Source of the DNA: Ptychodera flava
Lineage: Eukaryota > Hemichordata > Enteropneusta > Ptychoderidae
Length of the DNA stretch: 64,000 bases
Assembly (NCBI RefSeq): GCF_041260155.1
Contig: NW_027248277.1
Coordinates: 6,445,910 to 6,509,909, forward strand
Direction of reading: 5' to 3'
A program made the position numbers and the translations under genes. The notes under the pieces are model-generated. The model worked only from the letters and a program-made list of their open reading frames with translations, did not search any database and had not been told where the DNA came from. Numbering within the stretch: position 1 is the stretch's first letter; each line of letters starts with the position of its first letter. Positions 1 through 11,089 of the stretch are shown piece after piece.

Positions 1-164
1 GTCATAAAGTACAACAGAACAATCGAAGTTGCTTATGTTAATATTTACCAGTTTAAACAATCCCCAAAACCATCTGTAAACTCGACGTCTTTCTCCATTT
101 TATGCACACTTGCAGTAAATACACATAATAAGTAAACAAGCATAGTGTTATCAATACAACAAGC

Positions 165-211
<47 letters not shown>

Positions 212-734
212 GCCTTTAGAATCTTAGCAGTTGCGATATAAATTAGCAGGATACAACTAACATAGTGGGTTAGCGAACCATGACGCTGGCGAGGCGGCCT
301 ACTGGCGGTATCTATGTTTACACAATAGAATCTAGATCAAGTTTTGGCAGACCAACTTATTCCTTTGCCAAATCTTAACAGACTAAAACAAGAAGAAAAA
401 TGCATTTCCCCGCTTCCCTCTCCATTTCATCCAAAACATTAAGATGAAGTCGATGTGAGCGATATACAATTCTGAAACAGGTTCAACTGCGTATCAGAAA
501 TAGTGACCTATGACAAACAGAAGCCTGAGGACAAATGCAAACTTCGATAAAAGCAAGTATGGCGTCGATTTGCATACCTTACATGGCATGTCTTAGTTCA
601 TATGTCCAATTATGAGAAAGATTGCCTAAATAAATGAATGACAACCAATTGTCCGATGCAGAGCAATCACGGCAATAAATTGATCGAACGGAAACCTTAC
701 TTCACAATAAACCAAGAGAACCAAGTGAAGTAAA
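1..734. other. Non-coding stretch, nothing recognised
   Basis: No long open frame, RNA gene or known repeat can be supported here apart from a (CT)n tract near 168-208. Confidence 0.5.
168..208. repeat. (CT)n microsatellite
   Basis: About 20 uninterrupted CT dinucleotides. Confidence 0.95.
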
Positions 735-880
735 CGGGAGTAAAGCCTCGCTCAAGGGCATAACACCGTACGCGAATCTCTAACTCTAGAGTTCGCAACC
801 TTAAAGCATATCAGAGTCTTCAACTCACTGCCGTCCGAGCTTTAGTCCAGTAACCTGCTCACTGCGCCATGATCTACTCT
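735..880. repeat. SINE-like dispersed repeat
   Basis: The segment has the layout of a widespread animal repeat: a GCTCAAGGGCA-type motif near 752, then tRNA-like text (GTTCGCAACC near 791) and a closing stretch reading like CAGTAACCTGCTCACTGCGCCA. A related unit with GCTCAGGGGCAC lies at 61.38-61.57 kb. The family assignment is inferred from these motifs only. Confidence 0.4.
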
Positions 881-2320
<1,440 letters not shown>

Positions 2321-2539
2321 AATAATCGTACTCTTACACATAGAGTGTATTAATTCAGACATGTACAATACATACATACGTTCATCCTTACATCATACGT
2401 ATACACATACACACATGATTTCGCACAAACATGCATAAACACACACTACACATACATACATACATACATACATAGAGCCTGGACAAGGGTCGAAATTTAC
2501 ATCGAGCCCCACTTTCGTGAAAATTATATATACATAGAA

Positions 2540-2665
2540 CTTCGTTCTGACTTACTGATAGAGCTGCACATTTGTATATACATAGGACCTCGTTCTGACT
2601 TACTGAGAGAGCTGCAAAATTGTGTATATATAGACCTCGTTCTGACTTACTGATACAACAACAAA
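2540..2665. repeat. Triplicated 48-bp unit
   Basis: CGTTCTGACTTACTGA recurs at 2543, 2591 and 2638 (spacings of 48 and 47 bp) with GAGCTGCA following the first two. A (CATA)n tract lies just upstream (2449-2474) and an (AT)n tract just downstream (2692-2742). Confidence 0.8.
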
Positions 2666-2685
2666 TTGTATAATTATACAAACTC

Positions 2686-2734
<49 letters not shown>

Positions 2735-2745
<11 letters not shown>

Positions 2746-2850
2746 GAAGTATAGAATTATCCTCGTGGGAAATTACAATGTTCAATCTTAGCAGATCGTT
2801 GTAAATAAATAAACAAATTACTTCAAGTACAAAGTAATGAAATGTAATGA
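2735..2850. repeat. Left inverted flanking repeat of the Penelope-like element
   Basis: Contains TCGAAGTATAGAATTATCC, TCGTGGGAAATTACAATG and ACTTCAAGTACAAAGTAATG in this order. The reverse complement of the same series occurs at 5049-5160. Each copy abuts an (AT)n tract on its outer side. Confidence 0.75.
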
Positions 2851-4944
2851 ATGTAATAAAATGTACAAAGTAATAAAATGTAATTAAGTAGTGAAAGCAG
2901 CCACCGCAGGTCCAAGAATTGAGGCCCTTTGAAGAGGCTGTGTTAAATTTGGTGGAAAACATCGAATTCAGTAAGGTGAATGACAACTTCCAAAGAAAAC
3001 TCAAATCTGATATCTGTGAAATCAAGAAATCGGGGAAGATTTTTGCCCCTGCTGATAAGACACGTAACTTCTAAAAGGCTAGTGCTGTTTGGTATCAGAA
3101 GCTGTTACGGGACAACATAACAAAGTCATACAAGTTAGGAGATAACAACATCTACAACAAAATTAATCCTTAAGCGAAAGAAATAGCCAGTGATCTCGAT
3201 ATTGCTGAAAGGATGGGTATACTTGCTGAACGTCAGGCCTCTATTACATTGAAGAACCTCAAAGACAACTTCATGAACAACCCAACATGTTGACCCTTAA
3301 ACCAGTCAGTGACAGCTGATGAGTTCCTCTATTGGGTCACACACGTACGTGATCTAATATTATTGTTGATTGTGTCAAGTAATTGTTCGCTTACTTTGCC
3401 CTTCTCGCTTTTGGTCGGATTAATAGGAATACTGGATACACATTGACATTGTCAACTTCTATCATCCATCTCAGAAGATCTCTTGCGTAAATCGCTTGAT
3501 TTATCGAGAGGATGTACTTCAATTTCTGATGAAGTGGCTGATATCATAATGCCCTTGAGGAAGACCCTCCTTTTTGACGACATTACACCCTGGATTAAAA
3601 TGAGAATAGGGATTTATTCGATGTGGCGATGGGAAGCTTCGATAGTGCTGAAATATGCGAACTGGTGGGTCTGTATATACTTAGCACACTCGCCAAGAAG
3701 TATGATAAAGATCATATCGACTAATACCCGGATGACGCGCTTGGTGTACTCAAAAATACCACGGCCAGCAGGGCGGATGAGATCAGAAAGGAAATCACAA
3801 AGATATTTCGTGACATTGGCCTGAAAATCACGATTGAGACAAACCAGAAAATAACAAACTTCTCGGATGTGACATTGAATCTGAACGACGTCAAGTTCTA
3901 TCCGTATCGTAAACCAAACGACCAAACAATGTATGTCCATAGGCAGTCTAATCACCCGCCAGCTATTATTAAACACATACCTGACGAAATAAGCAAACGC
4001 ATCTCAACAATATCTAGTGATAATGGCATCTTTGATAAATATAAAGGTCAATACAATACGGCGCTAAAGGCAAGCGGTTACACCGAACAAATTGAATATG
4101 TCAAGACCAAACAATCAGCGAGTGAAAACAATAACAGGAAACGTCATAAGACGTGGTTCAACCGCCTTTCAGCAAGAACGTTAAAACTAACATCGGCAGG
4201 GAATTCCTTCAACTTGTTGACAAACATTTTCCAAGGGGTCTAAACTTTGCAAGATCTTCAACATTAATACAATTAAAGTGAGTTATAGCTGTATGAAGAA
4301 TATGGCAAGTATAATCAAATCGCATAATAAGAGGGTAATCACCGGAGATCAGCGTAAGGACCAACCAGCTGATTGTAATTGCAGGGTTAAGTCGGCATGC
4401 CCCTTGAAGGGTAACTGTCAAGTCAAAGGCGTGGTTTACAAGGCAAAAGTATCAACGGAGGACAACGCAGAGAAGGTTTACATTGGCCTCACTGATAACA
4501 CCTTCAAGACGCGCTACACTAACCATATGCAATCGTTCCGTAACGAGAGATACAAAATGATACTGAGTTGTCAAATTTTGTATGTAATTTAAAAAAATAA
4601 GGGCCAAGTCTTTGACATTTCGTGGTCAATTATTGACAAAGCATTGAGCTACTCTAACATAAGCAAGCGATGTAATCTTTGTATATCAGAAAAGCTGCAA
4701 ATTATCAATGCTGACAAATCTACAGTGTTAAACAAACGCTCTGAGTTTGTTTCAAAATGTCGCCATCAAAACAAATATATTTATCGAATTTTAACACCGC
4801 CTACAAATAGAATAGTTCGTCCGAATTATATACGTAAGAGTGTAAAGCTAGTAATCCTTTCATTTCTATCTGAGGATTGCAGTATGCCTGAAACTTAAGT
4901 AATATATTTCATTACTTTGTACTTGAACTGAAGTAATATGTTTG

Positions 4945-4996
<52 letters not shown>

Positions 4997-5000
<4 letters not shown>

Positions 5001-5081
5001 ATATTACTTCAAGTACAAAGTACTGAAATCTTCATTAGAGATTTCAAGATTTCATTACTTTGTACTTGAAGTAATATGTTT
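4997..5081. repeat. Near-perfect 33-bp hairpin at the element's 3' end
   Basis: The arms 4997-5029 and 5049-5081 are reverse complements with a single mismatch, around a 19-base loop. The arm sequence (AACATATTACTTCAAGTACA...) is part of the flanking repeat, so this is probably a head-to-head junction of two flanking-repeat pieces. Confidence 0.8.
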
Positions 5082-5145
5082 ATTTATAACTCTCTGCTTT
5101 TGCATTGAGCACTGTAATTTCCCACGAGGACATCTGTATACTTCG

Positions 5146-5160
<15 letters not shown>
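5049..5160. repeat. Right inverted flanking repeat of the Penelope-like element
   Basis: Reverse-complement partner of 2735-2850: TTTGTACTTGAAGTAAT, then GTAATTTCCCACGAGGA, then TATACTTCGATAT, ending in a long (AT)n tract (about 5146-5240). Confidence 0.75.

Positions 5161-5240
<80 letters not shown>
5146..5240. repeat. (AT)n microsatellite
   Basis: About 45 AT units. A second tract at 4946-4997 lies on the other side of the flanking-repeat hairpin. Confidence 0.95.
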
Positions 5241-5242
<2 letters not shown>

Positions 5243-5760
5243 TGTTACGTGCAGAAACGAACAAAAGGTGAACTCAGCAGTTTCCGTACGAAATAAAATT
5301 TATTACGAAAATAAAACTAATCGCTGAGTCAAGGATAGAATACAAACTGTAAAAGTGTACAGGCTACTTATCTCAGCTGAGACGGCAAAGCTCCAGTCCC
5401 AGAGTTGTAACAGTCAGTCGGATGAATGAACAGTCCTCTGGCTTGTAGGCTTGAAGTTGCACAAAGTCCAGAGTGTTAATGGAGCGTGGCAGTGAAGGTC
5501 TTGAAAAGTCTTGAAATTAATGCTGCTGGAGTTTCCAAAGACTTGAAGTAACACGAAAGAGACACGATCCCAATTGTCTGACTCCAAGCTGTGCCCGTCC
5601 TCTATTTACACTCATGTTGTTTTATAAGAGCCTATAAGAACAATCTAGACGCCCCCACATACCAGCTTTTAAGTATTTAAAGGGACCCCCTGGACTTCAG
5701 CGCGCCAATTTCCAGCTCTCGGGCGTAGGTCCAGACAGTTTTGACCGTACTAACAACCTC
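5243..5760 (-). mobile_element. Probable LTR fragment (Ty3/Gypsy-like), incomplete
   Basis: Read on the minus strand the segment has the layout of an LTR: a TATAAAA box near 5620, an AATAAA polyadenylation signal near 5300, and an end reading GCACGTAACA at 5243. No matching start or second LTR is seen, so it is a fossil fragment. The call rests on layout only. Confidence 0.4.
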
Positions 5761-5763
5761 GAG

Positions 5764-5960
5764 GTTAGTCTCTCTCTTTTCATTTATGTACATTTACAGA
5801 TTTTCAGATACTTGTAACTCCACATTGCTCGTTTTTCTATACAATTCAACCATTGTAATTTTTTAGTCTCTCCTGTCATTCATGTACATTTCCAGATTTT
5901 CACAGACTTATAACTCTACATTGCTCGTTTCCTACACAATTCAACCATTGTAATTTCATG
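5764..5960. repeat. Tandem duplication of a ~97-bp unit
   Basis: Two successive copies (about 5764-5862 and 5863-5958) share CATTTATGTACATTT / CATTCATGTACATTT, ACATTGCTCGTTT and CAATTCAACCATTGTAATTT. Confidence 0.85.
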
Positions 5961-5984
5961 TTCGTACTTTTTATTGTAGAAAAC

Positions 5985-6045
5985 ACCTGAAGAAGCTCTA
6001 AATTTAGAGCGAAACGTTGTGTTTGTGGTATAATAAATACGTTTG
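5985..6045 (+). ncRNA. Hammerhead-ribozyme-like core, degenerate or candidate
   Basis: CTGAAGA (5987-5993, fits CUGANGA) is followed by the self-complementary GCTCTAAATTTAGAGC (5995-6010, a possible stem II) and GAAA (6011-6014). ACGT (6014-6017) can pair with ACGT at 6039-6042 as stem III. No good stem I is visible. Such motifs occur at the ends of Penelope-like and other retroelements. Activity is not implied. Confidence 0.35.
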
Positions 6046-6132
6046 GAACCTAACAACCAGGTGTGGTAGTGTGTTTCAACCCAAGTTTCTTCTATCTTCA
6101 TCCCATTCCACGCTCCACTGGGGATCACCTGA

Positions 6133-6160
6133 ATATATATATATATGTGTGTGTGTGTGT
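6133..6160. repeat. (AT)n(GT)n microsatellite
   Basis: Short compound dinucleotide tract. Confidence 0.9.
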
Positions 6161-6326
6161 AACCCGGTTACGAAGTAAGTCACGTGATTTGATCTTCCAT
6201 CCCATCGGACAGTTAAGTAATCAGATGGAATTCCTTGATTGCCGTTATCTCCCACAATGCACTGCGAGCAGACAGATACTGCGTGGAGTGGTGTGGTTGT
6301 GCGGGCAGAGACTCTGTCTAAGGGAA

Positions 6327-6710
6327 TTAGTTCTTCTTGCCAGTAACCAAGACGACGTGGTTGGTCTTTTTGCATGGCTTATGAACTTCTAGGTAGGTTT
6401 TCACATCTGTTGCAATATTGAATTTGTAACATGTTTCATGGTGTATTTTTTGAAGTTTGAGACCACACCCATTGTGAGGCAAATTGGAGAGGCCATGTGC
6501 TTTCCCGATTGGACTGTGAGCCATTCTGAATCTCAAGCTTCCACAGCAATAGATTGATTTGTTTAGTACTTTTGTACTTTTTGTTTTGATTCCTGGATAC
6601 CAATAGTTCAACATAAAATGAACTTGTTCACCTTGACATAAAGTGACTAGAATGGCATTGCCATGCCATGGATTATAGGATCCAGTTGATATCACGATCT
6701 GCTGACTCAA
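6327..6710 (-). CDS. Unrecognised 127-codon open frame
   Basis: The minus-strand frame is Cys/His-containing and not of low complexity (for example MLNYWYPGIK, YCCGSLRFRMAHSPIG, KIHHETCYKFN, TYLEVHKPCKK). I do not recognise it. A 28-bp direct repeat containing TGCATGGCTTATGAACTTCT lies inside its 3' part (6365-6392) and again just upstream of its start (6741-6768), so the region has been partly duplicated. It could be a gene or transposon fragment. The rest of 6160-7200 holds nothing I can name. Confidence 0.3.
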   Translation of the reverse strand: MSQQIVISTGSYNPWHGNAILVTLCQGEQVHFMLNYWYPGIKTKSTKVLNKSIYCCGSLRFRMAHSPIGKAHGLSNLPHNGCGLKLQKIHHETCYKFNIATDVKTYLEVHKPCKKTNHVVLVTGKKN

Positions 6711-7202
6711 AGAGCTTATGTAACTTGTAAGTGCTTTTTGTCTTTTTGCATGGCTTATGAACTTCTAGTTTCCCGACATACCAACCCATTGACGGAAGCG
6801 TTTGGACTGCTAATGAGTTAATCCCAAGGAGAACTGTCCGGAGGACGTTTTGTGTGAATCAGTTTCCCACCCGAACTGGAAGAGGTTACGACACGGAATT
6901 TGTAACCGTAGCAACAGGATCGACGTGGACTCTGAACCCTGAACAATTCTGGAGAGTGTCTATTGAGTGAACACTGTAATTGATATGAACTTGGATAGGG
7001 GCGTGTCTAGAGTTTCTGTCTGTTTAAACAGTATTGCCGGCTAATCATTGTAGACTTTTTTATCATCATTAGTATGTAGTAAAATAAACTTCCACATAAA
7101 CTGCAACTCAAATTGTACGATAATCATTCTTTCCTTTGTTGTCGATTGGATAATATGAACTTGGGTCCAGGTTTAGTTGACTGACAGTTTAACTACCTGG
7201 GT

Positions 7203-7317
<115 letters not shown>

Positions 7318-7554
7318 TTCGAACGGAAAATGAGTACAGTCAACAGCACACAGAAACAGAAGATTACAATCTTTTTCTCAAACTTTCTCACAGGAAACTT
7401 TGAATCACTGTTTCCATCAATCAAGAATATATGGCAGAGGTCATGAGCCAAAGTCGGCGACGAGAAAGACAAATTACGTAAAACGTATCGATATTACAAT
7501 TCAAAATGTGAGTGTAAAAGCTCCCCTTTATGGTTTGTGTTAGGGCAACAAAGA

Positions 7555-8400
7555 CCTCAGACTGAAATATTGGTTAACTCACAGGCCTCAAGGGAGACCA
7601 CACAAGCAATATACCAGAAGGGCATTGTAAAAAGCATGTCGCCTCGACTGCCCTTTAATTCTACTCTCGTCGGAAATCAGTAACTTTGTGCCCTATTCTT
7701 ATTCTATATCCCATTTCTGCATTTGAAGCTCGCAAAACAAAATGTTCAGTGTGGCAAACGATTCAAGGACAAGTTACGAAAAAACACCCCCAGCAGCGTA
7801 AAAACATATAATTTCCATTCGTTGCGATTGCAGAGACTATGTGTGTTTAAATGGATTAAAAGACAATTGACAAAATGAGTTTCGGGTGTTGTAGCAGGGG
7901 GAAACTTCTAGCAGTCTAGGCACATCATGAACAACACGATTCCAGGCATAATATAAGAATAACTGATACCAAGACTCGACGCAATATAGCTATAAGTGTA
8001 AAGTACTCACTGAAACCCTGGTACACAGTTTGTTGTCTCATGCACTGCACAGCAATATCGTGATATCTGCGGAAGTGTTGCAAACTAGGATATTTATATT
8101 CTTTAAACGGTTGACTTTTTACTTTTGAGAACATATTTTACGCTGATCTACTAAATTTAGCAAAAGTATGGCAAAACAGAAGCCGTCAAAATGAATGACC
8201 TCACTAAAAAATACAAGCAGGCCAAAATGGCATAAATATTCTAAGTGCTTTTAACCTCTCAATTTATATCTGTTTCACAAATTGCCGACAAACATTTATA
8301 AATGTGTTTTTGTGATAATTTAGTCTCTTTTCCAGTTACCCACATTATTTTGCGTTGCATGCTGTCTGTATTTCTTTCATCAACGAGTAATCAGGATCAG
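7555..8400. repeat. Segmental duplicate of 27.58-28.44 kb (copy 1)
   Basis: Shared blocks in the same order and orientation include GTGTAAAGTACTCACTG (near 7997 and 28060), TTTACGCTGAT...AAATTTAGCAAAAGTATGGCAA (near 8140 and 28205) and CACAAATTGCCGACAAACAT (near 8277 and 28337). On the minus strand the block holds a possible exon ending at a GTGAGTAC donor (about 8008-8085; frame containing HFRRYHDIAVQCMRQQ). The other copy carries a stop in the matching frame, so it may be untranslated. Confidence 0.6.
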
Positions 8401-8429
8401 TCTTAAACAGATTGCATTATTCATAGCTT

Positions 8430-8700
8430 ATAATCAATGTAGCGTAAAGGGAAAGTAGGAACTGATTAAAATATTTTTGCTTTTAACCATTTGAGTGTCA
8501 TAACTTTTCCACCAAAATTTAAGTGCGACATTTAATAAATGTTTATTAACTTTGGTGTCACTTGTTGATATTTTTGGACCAAACAGAAATATATTTAAAT
8601 ATTGCAATTTTATATTAAGATTTTGGAAAAAATCTGAAAACAATTGACCGGGCTATATTTTACTAAGGTATCGACAAAATTCACTTTGGCGCCCAAAGGG
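8430..8700. repeat. Dispersed repeat, related to 49.13-49.28 kb
   Basis: The order TTTTTGGACCAAA, ATATTGCAATTTTAT, ATTTTGG and GGCGCCCAAAGGG parallels TTTTGGACCAAAT ... ATTTTGGC ... GGCTCTCAAAGGG at 49.15-49.27 kb. The short open frame across it is not credible. Confidence 0.4.
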
Positions 8701-8703
8701 TAA

Positions 8704-9023
8704 CTACAATGCCTTTTTCTACTCCCAGACCATGTGTACATACATAGTATTGAGTTCGATAACTCAGTCTGTAGACGAGCTGATCCGAACTATTTTATGC
8801 GTATGACGCTGTGATGACACACCAAATAGTTTTAATTATTTCTATTGCAAAACACAAAATAATCTACAATGCCTTTTTCTACTCCCAGACCATGTGTACA
8901 TACATAGTATTGAGTTCGATAACTCAGTCTGTAGACGAGCTGATCCGAACTATTTTATGCGTATGACGCTGTGATGACAAGCTAAATAGTTTCAATTGTC
9001 TCTGTTGCAAAACACAAAACAAT
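8704..9023. repeat. Tandem duplication, two 160-bp units
   Basis: The block starting CTACAATGCCTTTTTCTACT is repeated exactly 160 bp later (8704 and 8864). About the first 115 bp are identical, with a few changes in the tail. The low divergence indicates a recent event. Confidence 0.95.
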
Positions 9024-9035
9024 CAAACTACTACT

Positions 9036-9300
9036 GTGAAAGGTTTCAAAGACCTTTTACTTGAAGAATTACCGGAACAATATTTGACATTTGAAATTAA
9101 AAATATAAAATGGTTATAGAGAGCATATGCAGACGTTTTAGGAAAGGTTCTAGCAAATTGATAAGATGAAAGTTTTGAAAATTTATGAGTTTTCTGCAAT
9201 ACTGGCAAATATACACGTTTATTCAAAGCTGTATTTGGGGCACTGCACACGGAAATATAGAATGATATAGAGTTATACAAGAATTATAAATAAAGTACAC
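9036..9300. repeat. Dispersed repeat family A, copy 1
   Basis: Shares GAAAGGTTTC, GGTTCTAGCAAATTGA, TTGAAAATTTATGA, TTTATTCAAAGCTGTATT and TGGGGCA in order with 14262-14560 and 31575-31870, all in the same orientation. It is non-coding and of unknown class. Confidence 0.8.
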
Positions 9301-9570
9301 TATCAGTGCACCACACGTATGACTCGTCAAAAACACCAATGAAGCTGTTAATTCGGTATTTTATTTGTAGGACAATACCCAGCAACGCGAGATTATCTAA
9401 CAGACAAGAAGTTGTATAGAATGGAGACATAAGTTCTGTTCGCTCGGCAGTTTTATGCAAATATCTCATCACTGTGCTGTAATTAGTTCCGGTTAAATTG
9501 AAAACTTGATTCATAATTAAACACGATAAAAGACTGATTCACATCTATATTCTCCTAACAATAGGAGAAT
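9301..9570. repeat. Dispersed repeat family B, copy 1
   Basis: Follows family A directly. Related text is at 17455-17630 (GCACCAC, CATCACTGTGC, GATTATATAAC, AGAGACAT) and 36105-36290 (GCAGTTTTATGCAAATAT, TTAGTTCC, TTTGATTCAT, AACACGATAAA). Families A, B and C are probably parts of one larger repeat. Confidence 0.55.
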
Positions 9571-9744
9571 GCCAATACAGACATAGATAGTCTGGCAGAG
9601 ACCCTGGTATTCGCGTTCTTCCCAGTCAAGCAGTTGGAACACGCGCGCTCGCCCTTCACAGATGAAACGCGAATCCTAGGGTATTCACTGATCACTGCGT
9701 CTCACGTGACTAGACAAGCAGCACGTAATAAGACGCAGATACAG

Positions 9745-9815
9745 GCAAACCGCCATTTTGAAATGTGCTAGTTTTTGGTCTCCCGGAAGTTGCGCATGTC
9801 CGTACGTAGTGTATC
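9745..9815. promoter_or_regulatory. Promoter-like cluster: YY1, ETS and NRF1 motifs
   Basis: CGCCATTTTG (9751-9760, YY1 type on the reverse strand), CCGGAAGT (9783-9790, ETS type) and TGCGCATG (9791-9798, NRF1 type) lie within 50 bp in a locally GC-richer region. This grouping is typical of broadly active animal core promoters. No first exon could be identified on either side, so it may be a lone or decayed promoter. Confidence 0.35.
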
Positions 9816-11080
9816 CTTTTTTTTTGTCGCGTGTTTTTAGTCTAGTCTGGTAGCTGCTAATATTTCAAAACTTGTTAAGTATGGTTATTAAATCCTTGTT
9901 AAATTCTTGCCACGTTGGCATTATAAAAAAACTGTGATTATGCTTTACTTTAATTCACGTAAAATTGAACAGCCAATGATGGCGCCCCACGGTTCAACCA
10001 ATCAAATTTCGTAGATTGATACATGAGCGTTTCCCATTACCTGCCTCTTTGTGCTTGTCACATAGGCGGGGACCAGTCAACCCAGGGTTTGGACGCTCTT
10101 GCAAACGACCGGTCGGATTTTTGCCTAATCCGGGTACTTTATAAAACTCCAGGCATCAGTCAATCAGAAACAAATGACAAGTACCATAGCCAAATAAAAT
10201 TAAAAATGACATATAAAAACATACCGCGTATATAGGTCTACTGGCTACTAGTATTAATATTCTCTCCGCCAAGTAAGATAGGTGTTTCTTTTTTATGGCA
10301 CTATCTTATGAATATTCATATCCTTGCAAGAACCGACAATCGTCGTTTCTGTCAGCGCGTCCTCAAAGCGTAACCTTCGAATGCAGGCCCATTGCGGCGC
10401 ACACAAGTGGAGAGTCTAAGACATAAAGTTTATAATTGATATCATATTTACATTATGGCAGTTTTACTAAATACGGCTCCAAGTAAGTTACTCTTTATTG
10501 TTTTTCACGGTTGCATAAGGTCTTCAGACATTGTCGATTTCTTTCAGTGTAACATGATATTTAAATTATAAATCAATTTTGATTTCATAATCAATAAAAA
10601 GAAGATTCAAAAAACCCCAGGTCCTCAGCCGAATATGAGAAAGGCAAAATGTTTTTCGGACTGGCAAAAGGCAGGGCAAACAAAACTATGCAATAACAAT
10701 AAATAACATGACATAAAACATCTGGGCGAAAGCAAAACAGAACAAAACAAAACAAAAAAAATACCAAGGAGAAAAAAACACATAACACAAAAAAAGACAT
10801 CCGCTAGAAATCGAAATTGAACAGGAAAGAAAGAACCTGCGCAAAACAAAAGCAATTTTGTAAAATATAGATGTACATGTAATTGGGTTCGTAAATTTAC
10901 ATTATACGATTCTATTAAGTAGTTGCACTTAACGTGTTATGAATTAACACTTTTAGAAGAAGACAAAATTGAAGCCTCACACCATGATGGTTATCTTTGG
11001 CATGAAATAGGCAATAGCTCGAGATAAGGCATAGTTTACTGACATCACGTATCACGGCTTTATGCTGTATACTTAATTTC
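9816..11080. other. Non-coding stretch
   Basis: No gene supported. A ~50-bp block (about 10373-10424: TTCGAATGCAGGCCCAT ... GTGGAGAGTCTA) recurs at 21451-21523. The block at 10436-10560 resembles 36280-36420 (CAGACATTGTCGATTTC...CAGTGTA). The minus open frames at 10591-10855 come from an A-rich plus strand. Confidence 0.5.
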
Positions 11081-11089
11081 AGTGCTTCA

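Larger units (their letters stand above)
2735..5160 (+). mobile_element. Penelope-like retroelement (RT + GIY-YIG), broken
   Basis: Plus-strand coding remains run from about 2895 to 4895. The N-terminal reverse transcriptase part shows KVNDNFQRKLKSDI, FAPADKT and LAERQASITLK. The middle shows PYRKPNDQTMYVHRQSNHPP. The C-terminal part shows a Cys-rich stretch and a GIY-YIG-type endonuclease (VYKAKVS, VYIGLTDNTFKTRYTNHMQS), ending with LNKRSEFVSKCRH. This order (RT then GIY-YIG) is diagnostic of endonuclease-bearing Penelope-like elements. The frame is interrupted several times, so it is a fossil of moderate age. It is bounded by inverted copies of a ~115-bp sequence, as known for this class, and by (AT)n tracts. 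Confidence 0.85.
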
